From positions 1 through 36,340 of the forward strand of contig DATDCV010000654.1 in assembly GCA_036524155.1 (NCBI GenBank): a stretch of DNA of 36,340 nt, read 5' to 3'. This document shows positions 25,101 to 31,455 of this stretch, piece after piece. Each line of letters begins with the position of its first letter. The first letter of the stretch is position 1. The notes under the pieces were generated by a model. That model saw nothing but the letters and a program-made list of their open reading frames with translations. It was not told the DNA's origin and did no database searches. This DNA is from DATDCV01 sp036524155. GTDB lineage: Bacteria > Verrucomicrobiota > Verrucomicrobiia > Limisphaerales > UBA8199. Made by a program: the position numbers and the translations under genes.

Positions 25101-25265
25101 TATGACGTTCTGCTCGACAACGCATTTGGAAACTTCCGGGACTTGCTTGAGGCGGTCACTCTATCCCCGGCGATGGGCCTTTACCTCGATATGCGCGGCA
25201 ACGACAAAGGCAATCTGGCTACGGGCCGCCACCCCAATGAGAATTATGCCCGGGAGATCCTGTAG
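22134..25265 (+). CDS. Multidomain secreted DUF1800 protein, N-terminal part ending at an in-frame TAG
   Basis: This 1,043-residue part has a signal peptide (about 1-29), thrombospondin type 3-like calcium loops (DLNGNGLSD at 33, DADGDGASN at 57, DVDTDGDGVSDWEE at 155), a Calx-beta-like segment (about 205-320), a PA14 domain (about 325-475), an Ig-like putative domain (about 482-562, GLPPGLALDSTSGVIAGTP), a second PA14-like domain (about 568-726), a CHRD domain (about 735-858, HIHSDPY and VNVHTVNYPAGEISGHF), and the start of DUF1800 (from about 882). It stops at 25263-25265 in NENYAREIL-stop, where the family continues with Gln-Leu-Phe-Ser. The same frame continues without break to 27116, so the gene was one of 1,660 codons. 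Function of DUF1800 proteins is unknown; they pair with DUF1501 proteins. Confidence 0.85.
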   Translation: MPDSHRGLRCGGTVAIVCLCLINPHALPAQVVDLNGNGLSDIWELLYGGSHLDPAADADGDGASNFLESIAGTNPFDSDSVPRLSVALRSNTNFVISIPGVLGKQYRLQSIDPLGIETWTNWITEAELVLRSGTNAAFIRAAGASARFFRIAISDVDTDGDGVSDWEEYKLGLDPTEPTSNGRMDTNGVPLGDYAFVTARLALQNVVSITAVDPAANQPDPSQDPVNAGLLAITRGGFPLNSITVNLGLVASGAGVAVEGVDYRPLPRAVVLPAGVDTQAVAITPLANTNRTAPVLVPVRLLSGSGYTLASAQAASVVIYPSPTPSGKGLTAQYFTNSSPTYTNSVNFSPGNLVLTRTDPVVDFNWSNNASFPITSGGYYTIRWTGQIQPEYSETYYFDANTDDGVKVWVNDRLLIDAWRTRTSADSIATITLQGGVRYNLRMDYFNGGGSGEAHLSWYSPSQPKQIVPARRLYPASLPPPPAVLTSALQAVAFLGQPFTFALTGANSPKWFAAVGLPPGLALDSTSGVIAGTPAVAGDFQATVTATNAFGVGASVLNVRVIDTGSSVARETWLNIPGTNIADIPLQTPPTTVNTLGNLEGITGFGQNYGERIRGYFTAPVTGNYYFWIAGSDSAELWISNDAEPANKVRRAYVSPDASTGEREWTLTPAQRSGWLRLVAGQPYYLEVLHKAGVRAGDNWSVGWRQDPTGTNWFPAGVVPGYVLARYYPPPPGSIPGTLYTANILAQAAANSPAAGAATLRVRPDGSRAVLSFNYSRLTSPVTGRHIHSDPYLNNPSQIIFDIDSATPQPDGSYAWNIASVGTLSSADILEIIREGKSYVNVHTVNYPAGEISGHFVAANGSPTFVPPPTAPSWVDDHTNASAAARFLIQATFGPTASEVTSVQQLGYEGWIDSQFRLPPTHHLPYVLNQQSADPTIPFPTPLAFNSWWQQSLTAPDQLRQRVAFAWSEIMVVSGKGVLLNNARALSDYYDVLLDNAFGNFRDLLEAVTLSPAMGLYLDMRGNDKGNLATGRHPNENYAREIL
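25263..25265 (+). other. In-frame TAG replacing a conserved Gln codon in DUF1800
   Basis: The codons read GAG ATC CTG TAG CTT TTT TCC ATC GGT. A single change C to T would turn the expected CAG (Gln) into TAG. The reading frame before and after is intact. Confidence 0.9.
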
Positions 25266-25289
25266 CTTTTTTCCATCGGTCTCTACCGG

Positions 25290-27116
25290 ATGTGGCCCGA
25301 CGGCACATTGGTGATGGATTCCCAGGGCAACCTAATCCCCACCTACAACCAGGATGTGATCATGGGTTTCGCCAGCGCCTTTACGGGTTGGGGGTATTAC
25401 CAGCCGAACCAGGCCAACGGTCGGCTTCCCACCAACTTCGGCCCGCCCGCGAACTACACGAACCCGATGGTGCTGGTTCCGTTCCATCACGACCTTGGTT
25501 CCAAACTCCTGCTGGAAAACGTGGTGCTGCCGCCCGCCTGGGGGAGTCAGGCCGACCCCTCCAGCACTTATTTCGATACCTACGGCACTGCCGACCTCCG
25601 GCAGGCTCTGGATTCGATCTTCAGTCATGCGAATGTCGGCCCGTTCATTTGTCGTCAGCTAATCCAGCGCCTCGTGACGAGCCATCCCAGCCGTGACTAC
25701 CTCTACCGGGTCGTCCAGGCCTTCAACGAGAACGGCTCGGGTGGGCGCGGAGATCTGCAAGCGGTGCTCAAGGCGATCCTGCTCGACCCTGAGGCGCGCA
25801 GCAGCGCCGCTGGAGCACAGACGACGTTCGGCAAGCAGCGCGAGCCATTGCTGCGTGCCACCGCCACGGCCCGTGCGTTCCCTCCTCCTGCCGCGCTCAC
25901 GGGCTCCTACAACCAGAACGGCTCGCGCGTGGTCGCGGTCTCCACCGCCGGCAGCCATCGGCTAAATAACGGAGACGTCGTGTTCCTGAGCTTCACGGAT
26001 ACCTCCGGTCAACCTGCCCCCGCGTCCCAGAGCTACAGCGTCACGGTGAACGGCCCGGCCAGTTTTACCGTCAACGACCCCGCACTCTCCTCGGGCACCT
26101 ACACGCAGAGCCCGGCCACGTCCATCTCGAACATGGTCACAGGTACTGTGGTGGTCACGAATGTGATCACAGTGAACATTTCCGGCCATGCCCTGGTGCC
26201 GGGGACTCCCGTTTACTTAACGTTCCTTTCCGGGGGCGCGTCGAACGGCCTCTTCCAGGCGATTTGGACAACTGCGAACTCGTTCGCCGCTGCCACCGCT
26301 CAGAACAATAGCTCATCAGGAAGCGCGCTCATGGCGAAGCTAGCGGGCGGCGGTTACATCCAACGCGGCACCACCAACACCATCAGCCTCCCGATCCCTC
26401 ATGGGTTCAAACCGGGCGACAGGGTCTGGGTCAACTTCGCCAGTGGAACCGCTGCGGACGGCGCCTATATAGTTGAAACAGTGCCAGACCCGAAGCGCTT
26501 CACCGTCACTGCGGCAACTTCAGTAAACCAGACGTTTCGCGGGGTGACAGTCTATCCCCTCATCCCGCCGCCTCTGGTCCGCTCGGGAAACGTCTTGGTG
26601 CGGCTAAGCACCTGGAATTTCGGCTCGACCGACTCGAGCCTGACCCAGACGCCGCTCTACTCCCCGACCGTGTTCAACTTTTTCTTCCCGGACTACATGT
26701 TCCCCGGCGCGTTGGGTGCCGCCGGGTTGACCACTCCGGAGTTTCAGTTGACGTCGGATACCGAGGTTGCTCTCCAGATGAATTTCCTGGCAGGCGGCCT
26801 CCTCAACAACGCCGGCAATACCAATGGACTGAGCAGCTTCACTTCCGGCAGCGGCGCGGTGGCGCTGGACCTCGGTCCGTGGATGACGCCCGCCAACACC
26901 GCCGATGCAGGAATTCCGGCGTTAGTTGATGTGCTGGCAACGCTGCTCACGGGTGGGTCGCTTTCCCCGTCCGCCAAAGCCCTCATTGTCGCCTATGTCG
27001 CGAGCACGGCCAGGTTTCCCTACAGCACCCCGCCAACCGCGACGCAAATGCGGGAGCGTGTGCGCTCAGTAGTCCATCTGCTCGTAACTTCGCCCGATTT
27101 CACCATTCAGAGGTAA
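25290..27116 (+). CDS. DUF1800 protein, C-terminal part downstream of the in-frame TAG
   Basis: This 608-residue stretch is in the same frame as the upstream part and completes its DUF1800 domain: MWPDGTLVMDSQGNLIPTYNQ, GWGYYQP, HHDLGSKLLLENVVLP, ICRQLIQRLVTSHPSRDYLYRV, and near the end SPTVFNFFFPDYMFPGAL and VHLLVTSPDFTIQR. About 190 residues between LLRATATARAF and LYSPTVFNFF form an insertion with beta-rich repeated segments (HRLNNGDVVFLSFTDTSG; HALVPGTPVYLTFLSGG; HGFKPGDRVWVNFASGT), looking like three copies of a small module. The ATG 25290 is only the first Met after the stop; there is no Shine-Dalgarno sequence or signal peptide, so this part is unlikely to be made as a working protein on its own. 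Five bases separate its stop from the DUF1501 gene. Confidence 0.75.
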   Translation: MWPDGTLVMDSQGNLIPTYNQDVIMGFASAFTGWGYYQPNQANGRLPTNFGPPANYTNPMVLVPFHHDLGSKLLLENVVLPPAWGSQADPSSTYFDTYGTADLRQALDSIFSHANVGPFICRQLIQRLVTSHPSRDYLYRVVQAFNENGSGGRGDLQAVLKAILLDPEARSSAAGAQTTFGKQREPLLRATATARAFPPPAALTGSYNQNGSRVVAVSTAGSHRLNNGDVVFLSFTDTSGQPAPASQSYSVTVNGPASFTVNDPALSSGTYTQSPATSISNMVTGTVVVTNVITVNISGHALVPGTPVYLTFLSGGASNGLFQAIWTTANSFAAATAQNNSSSGSALMAKLAGGGYIQRGTTNTISLPIPHGFKPGDRVWVNFASGTAADGAYIVETVPDPKRFTVTAATSVNQTFRGVTVYPLIPPPLVRSGNVLVRLSTWNFGSTDSSLTQTPLYSPTVFNFFFPDYMFPGALGAAGLTTPEFQLTSDTEVALQMNFLAGGLLNNAGNTNGLSSFTSGSGAVALDLGPWMTPANTADAGIPALVDVLATLLTGGSLSPSAKALIVAYVASTARFPYSTPPTATQMRERVRSVVHLLVTSPDFTIQR

Positions 27117-27121
27117 TCTTT

Positions 27122-28582
27122 ATGCATTCACAGTCATTCCCGGCCCTCCAATCCCGCCGCCAGTTCATCCGCCAGGCCGCTTGCGCCGCCGTGGGCACGG
27201 CCGCCCTGACGGCTTCGCTCCGCGACCTGCGCCTGATGAACGCCGCGGTCGCTCAAAGCAACATCTCCGATTACAGAGCGTTGGTCTGCATTTTCCTCCA
27301 GGGCGGCAATGATTCCAATAATCTGATCCTGCCAACGATTCAGGCCGAATACGACGATTACGCCACGATCCGCAGTCCGGTACTGGCGATCCCGGGCTCT
27401 GCCATCCTGCCGATTTCACCGTTGAACAGTGACAGCCACGAATATGGACTCCACCCGGCCTGCCCGGAGTTGCAGACGTTATTTGGCGAAGGCAAGCTGG
27501 CGATTCTCTTCAACACCGGGACGCTCGTTTATCCGCTGACCAGGGCCCAATACCTCTCCGGGGCGCCGAAGAAGCCGCCCCAACTGTTCTCCCACTCGGA
27601 CCAGGTCGCCCAATGGCAAACATCCATTCCGGACCAACCGCCGCTGACCGGCTGGGGTGGCCGATGCGCTGACCTTCTGGCGGCCGTGCAGCCTGACGCA
27701 CCGATCTCGCTGCTGGTGACTCTCGCCGGCGCCAATACTTTCGAGGTCGGCAATCGAGCTTCGCTTTACGCCGTCTCCACCTCGGGAGCGATCGCCCTTT
27801 CGGGGGTCAGCGGCGCCAGGTTGCAGACCCTCACGAACATCCTCGCTTTGCCTTATGACAACCTCCAACAGCAGAGCTACGCCAAAGTGGCAAAGCACTC
27901 AATTGACACCGGCACTCTGCTGAATGCAGCCATCGCGCCAACTGGCAGCGCGTCATTTTGGACCATTCCGTTTCCCGCCACAATTACCACCCCCAATACC
28001 AGCCCCCCGGTCACCTTCAATTCCGCGCTCGGGCCCCAGCTCAGAATGGTCGCGCGACTGATCGAGGCTGGCCACCGTGCCGCCGCCGGCGGCGGCTTCG
28101 GCCTGAAACGGCAGATCTTCTTTTGCCAGATCGGCGGTTTCGACCTGCACACGAACCAGACACCCGGGCCTGGTCAAACCAGTATTGGCTCTCATGCCAA
28201 TCTGCTGGCCGAACTGAGCCAGGGCATGTTTGCCTTCCAGCGCGCGATGGAACAGCTTGGTCTCGCCAACAACGTCACTGCATTCACCGCGAGCGATTTC
28301 GGCCGCACCTTTCCCAGCAACGGCCAGGGCAGCGATCACGGCTGGGGCAGTCATCACCTCATCCTCGGAGGTGCTGTCAAGGGCCAGCACACCTACGGCC
28401 GCTTCCCCACGCTCGCCATCAATGGGCCCGACGACACGAGCACCGGCCGCTGGATCCCGGCTATCGCCGTGGACCAGTATTTCGCAACCCTGGCCACCTG
28501 GTTCGGCGTCGATTCCGGTAACCTTGGCACAGTGTTCCCCAACCTTAATCGGTTCTCCACCCCCAATCTCGGGTTCGTGTAG
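27122..28582 (+). CDS. DUF1501 family protein with Tat signal
   Basis: The 486-residue product starts with a Tat signal (SRRQFIR at 11-17, hydrophobic stretch to about 45). The rest matches the DUF1501 family of the alkaline-phosphatase/sulfatase-like fold: ALVCIFLQGGNDSNNLILP near the start, EYGLHPACPELQTLF, LAILFNTGTLV, FSHSDQVAQWQTS, QIGGFDLHTNQ, TASDFGRTFPSNGQGSDHGWGSHHLILGG with the His/Asp cluster that would bind metal. DUF1501 and DUF1800 genes are regularly neighbours in Verrucomicrobia, Planctomycetes and Proteobacteria; their joint function is unknown but probably in the periplasm or on the surface. The start is five bases after the DUF1800 stop, so both are on one transcript; with the DUF1800 gene broken, polarity could lower expression. 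Confidence 0.93.
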   Translation: MHSQSFPALQSRRQFIRQAACAAVGTAALTASLRDLRLMNAAVAQSNISDYRALVCIFLQGGNDSNNLILPTIQAEYDDYATIRSPVLAIPGSAILPISPLNSDSHEYGLHPACPELQTLFGEGKLAILFNTGTLVYPLTRAQYLSGAPKKPPQLFSHSDQVAQWQTSIPDQPPLTGWGGRCADLLAAVQPDAPISLLVTLAGANTFEVGNRASLYAVSTSGAIALSGVSGARLQTLTNILALPYDNLQQQSYAKVAKHSIDTGTLLNAAIAPTGSASFWTIPFPATITTPNTSPPVTFNSALGPQLRMVARLIEAGHRAAAGGGFGLKRQIFFCQIGGFDLHTNQTPGPGQTSIGSHANLLAELSQGMFAFQRAMEQLGLANNVTAFTASDFGRTFPSNGQGSDHGWGSHHLILGGAVKGQHTYGRFPTLAINGPDDTSTGRWIPAIAVDQYFATLATWFGVDSGNLGTVFPNLNRFSTPNLGFV

Positions 28583-28715
28583 GCGGCCAGCTTTGTCATT
28601 CCTCGGGCTCTTTCAAAAAACGTGACACGATCATCGCCCGGCAGGCTCTTCCAGCGGGGATCATCGAAATCCCGCATGGCTTTTCTCTGGGGGACACGCC
28701 ATTGTTTCGGCGCGA

Positions 28716-29093
28716 ATGGAAATGGATTGGAACAGGCTCCAGGCAGTTGCGGAAGAGGAGGTCGAGGCCACGCTCGCCGAGTTGCCTGCGCCGTTGTGTG
28801 AGCGCGCAAGAGCCTTGCCGGTGACCTTCGAGCCGCGGCCAAACCCGGCCCAGCTCCGCGACGGCCTCGAGCCGGATACGCTGGGACTGTTCGTCGGTCC
28901 GGAATACGCCTATGAAGGGACCAGCGCCCTGCCGCTGCCCCCGCAGATTATCCTGTTCCTGGAAAACCTCTGGGAACTGTCGGAATCTGATCCGGAGGTC
29001 TTTCGCGAAGAGATCCGCACCACCTATATGCACGAACTGGGCCATTACCTGGGGCTGGATGAAGACGACCTTTACGACCGGGGTCTGGAGTGA
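28716..29093 (+). CDS. Small zincin-like metallopeptidase family protein
   Basis: The 125-residue product has the motif HELGHYLGLDEDDL (His106, Glu107, His110, with acidic residues at 115-117) at its end, a short zinc-dependent peptidase motif of the PF06262 (possible zincin) family. The family is usually 110-140 residues and soluble, as here; no signal peptide is present. The N-terminal half (ALPVTFEPRPNP, LGLFVGPEY, PPQIILFLENLW) also fits that family. Cellular role unknown. ATG 28716 is used; a second ATG two codons later is equally possible. It stands alone, 133 bp after the DUF1501 gene and 185 bp before the S9 peptidase gene. Confidence 0.85.
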   Translation: MEMDWNRLQAVAEEEVEATLAELPAPLCERARALPVTFEPRPNPAQLRDGLEPDTLGLFVGPEYAYEGTSALPLPPQIILFLENLWELSESDPEVFREEIRTTYMHELGHYLGLDEDDLYDRGLE

Positions 29094-29243
29094 GCTTGGG
29101 CGGATCCTGGATTTGTCGAGAGGCTTGCGAAGGCACGACACTGTAGCCAACCGCCACCCGCATTTCCACTTCCGCGTTGGCACGGTTTACCGCCTCACCT
29201 TCGGCCAATAGCATCACAGTCCTCCAGGGCTGTTTCGAGACGG

Positions 29244-29272
29244 TTGCGCCTGACTGGTGGCGTGTTTATGCT
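29244..29272 (+). promoter_or_regulatory. Possible promoter for the S9 peptidase gene
   Basis: TTGCGC at 29244-29249 and TATGCT at 29267-29272 are 17 bases apart. The expected start of transcription, about seven bases later, falls at the ATG (29279), which has no Shine-Dalgarno sequence. Box matches are partial. Confidence 0.25.
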
Positions 29273-29278
29273 GGCGCA

Positions 29279-31375
29279 ATGATTGTCGCGCAACGTTGGG
29301 TTCTGCTGTTGGCCTTTGGTTGGGCAGTGTTTCTCTGCCCCGCACAGGACCGGCTCAAGCTCATGCCGGGCTACGACCGCTACCAGAAGATGAGCAAAGA
29401 GATGGGGGACGCGGTCAAGTCAGGCGCGTTGTCGGTCACTTGGAAGGACGGCGGAAAAACCTTCGAGTACCAGAAGGATGGCAAGCGCTTGAGCTACGAC
29501 ATCGCCGCGCGAGTGGCGACGGAAGTGACCCCTGAATCCGGCAGGAGCGGCGCACCCTCAACCGCCGGAGCGGCGTCGGCACCACCCGGACGGCGGCGAC
29601 GCCCGCCGAGCCCCGGCCGCGCCAAACAGTTCACTTCAGTCATGTCGCCCGACGAGAAGTACAAGGCGGTGTATCGTGATCGCAATGTATGGCTGGTTGA
29701 AACGGAGGGTGAAAAGGAGAGCGCCGTCACGGTTGACGGGAGCGAAAGAACACGGGTAAAGAACGGGACGGCAACCTGGGTGTACGGGGAGGAGTTGGCG
29801 CAATCAACAGCGATGTGGTGGTCGAGCAACTCGCAACAGCTCGCGTTTTACCGGTTCGACGAAAGCCAAGTGCCGGATTATTACCTCGCGCTGAACCAGA
29901 CCAACATCCAGGACACGCTGCACACCGAGGCCTACGCAAAAACCGGGTGCACCAACCCGGTCGTGGACCTGCTGATCTACAACGTACGCACCAAATCAAC
30001 CGTGAGAGTGGATGTGCGGGACGGCCTGCCGTTCGACAACGCGGTCGTAGGCTACTACGTGTACGGCGTGTCGTGGACCGCAGACGGGCAACTGCTGTTT
30101 CACCGGACCGATCGGTTGCAGAAGATTATGGAACTGTGCGCCGCCGATCCCGAAACCGGAAAATGCCGCGTCGTGGTCCGCGAGGAATGGCCGGCGAGCT
30201 GGGTTGAGAATTCTCCCGAGATGCGCTTCCTTAAGGACAAACGCCGGTTTATCTGGGCTTCGGAGCGGACGGGCTGGAAGAACTATTATCTGTATGACCT
30301 GGACGGCACGTTACTGATGCCGCTGACGAAGCACGCGTTCGAGGTGGAGGAGATCACCTTCGTGGACGAGGAGGCGGGAAGGTTGTTTTACACCGCGCGG
30401 AGCGGTGAAAACCCAATGAAACTGCAGTTGCACGTAGTGAGTCTGGACGGCCAGAGTGACACCAGGCTGACAGATCCAGCTCTTCATCATCGCATCGACT
30501 TCGCTCCCGACGGCCGGCATTTTATCGACATCGCGCAGACACACGAACTCCCCGCCGTGACCCGCTTGTTTGATTCCAAGGGGAATCTGGTGGCGGAGCT
30601 GGCCACACCGGATCTTACCAAGTTCAAGAAACTCGGTCTGAAAACTGTTGAGCTGTTCACCTTCAAGGCGGCGGACGGTCAGACCGACCTCTATGGAATG
30701 CTGCACTTTCCCTCCGGATTTCAGACCCACAAGAAATATCCGCTCCTGGTGTCGGTCTATGCGGGGCCGGCGACGGCTGGCGCCCGCGAGACGTTCACGA
30801 TGCCGGACTCGCTCACCGAACTCGGTTTCCTGGTGGCCAGTTTTGATTCGCGAAGCGCGAACGGCCGCGGCAAACGGTTCCTGGATGCCATCTACCAAAA
30901 CCTGGGCAAGGTGGAGATCGATGATCAGGCCGCCGGAGTTAGAGCGCTGACCTGCCGTCGCTACGTGGACCCGAAGCGCGTTGGAATCTACGGCACCTCG
31001 TATGGCGGCACCGCTTCTCTCCTTTGCCTGCTGCGCTATCCGGAGGTATTCCAGGCCGCCTGCTCCTGCTCGCCCGTCACTGATTTCCGAAATTACGACA
31101 CCATTTATACGGAGCGCTACCTGGGATTGCCCCAGGCGGATCCGGCCGTTTACGACGCGGTAAGCGTGCTGACCTACGCGGACAAACTGAAGGGCAGGCT
31201 GATGTTGTATTACGGCACGGCAGACGACAACGTGCATCCCTCAAATGCGCTGCAACTGGTTCGCGCCTTGCAGCGCGCGGGCAAAAGCTTCGAGCTGCAG
31301 GTCGGACCGGATGCGGGGCACACGTCACTCAATCGCGACCGGATGATGGAGTTCTTCCTCGAGGCACTGAAGTAG
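29279..31375 (+). CDS. Secreted prolyl oligopeptidase family (S9B, DPP-IV-like) serine peptidase
   Basis: From ATG 29279 the 698-residue product has a signal peptide (about 1-23, ending FLCPAQD), an N-terminal beta-propeller and a C-terminal alpha/beta hydrolase. The catalytic triad is Ser574 in GTSYGG, Asp649 in YGTADDNVHPS and His681 in DAGHTS; the spacing is close to that of human DPP-IV. The propeller keeps the Glu-Glu pair (Glu171, Glu172 in WVYGEELAQS) that in DPP-IV holds the free N-terminus of the substrate, so it probably removes dipeptides from peptides in the periplasm. A Pro/Arg/Ala-rich stretch at about 85-115 looks like an unstructured insertion. The open frame begins at 29177, but the extra 34 residues lie before the signal peptide and are discarded. 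Confidence 0.93.
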   Translation: MIVAQRWVLLLAFGWAVFLCPAQDRLKLMPGYDRYQKMSKEMGDAVKSGALSVTWKDGGKTFEYQKDGKRLSYDIAARVATEVTPESGRSGAPSTAGAASAPPGRRRRPPSPGRAKQFTSVMSPDEKYKAVYRDRNVWLVETEGEKESAVTVDGSERTRVKNGTATWVYGEELAQSTAMWWSSNSQQLAFYRFDESQVPDYYLALNQTNIQDTLHTEAYAKTGCTNPVVDLLIYNVRTKSTVRVDVRDGLPFDNAVVGYYVYGVSWTADGQLLFHRTDRLQKIMELCAADPETGKCRVVVREEWPASWVENSPEMRFLKDKRRFIWASERTGWKNYYLYDLDGTLLMPLTKHAFEVEEITFVDEEAGRLFYTARSGENPMKLQLHVVSLDGQSDTRLTDPALHHRIDFAPDGRHFIDIAQTHELPAVTRLFDSKGNLVAELATPDLTKFKKLGLKTVELFTFKAADGQTDLYGMLHFPSGFQTHKKYPLLVSVYAGPATAGARETFTMPDSLTELGFLVASFDSRSANGRGKRFLDAIYQNLGKVEIDDQAAGVRALTCRRYVDPKRVGIYGTSYGGTASLLCLLRYPEVFQAACSCSPVTDFRNYDTIYTERYLGLPQADPAVYDAVSVLTYADKLKGRLMLYYGTADDNVHPSNALQLVRALQRAGKSFELQVGPDAGHTSLNRDRMMEFFLEALK

Positions 31376-31412
31376 AGTCTTGGATGGAAACAAAGGGATC
31401 GATCTGCCCTGC

Positions 31413-31434
31413 CGGCCGGCTTCGGTTCCGGTCG
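31413..31434 (+). terminator. UUCG-loop hairpin between convergent genes
   Basis: Bases 31413-31420 pair with 31425-31434 around a TTCG tetraloop closed by C-G, with a two-base bulge (TT). The T-run TTTTT comes 13 bases later (31447-31451), too far for a classical terminator, so it may act only as a transcript end stabiliser. It sits between the stops of the S9 peptidase and the FG-GAP protein. Confidence 0.35.
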
Positions 31435-31455
31435 CCCGGGTTAGGATTTTTCCTC

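Noticed and set aside
25263..25265. The TAG as evidence for a changed genetic code (UAG as Gln)
   Set aside because: UAG ends several intact genes in this window at the expected place, for example ruvB at 12561, lspA at 17907 and the cytochrome gene at 1936.
28583..28677. A minus-strand start at 28677 reading MRDFDDPRWKSLPGDD and onward
   Set aside because: The first 30 codons look protein-like, but the frame then continues as an antisense shadow of the DUF1501 gene, and there is no ribosome-binding site or recognised family.
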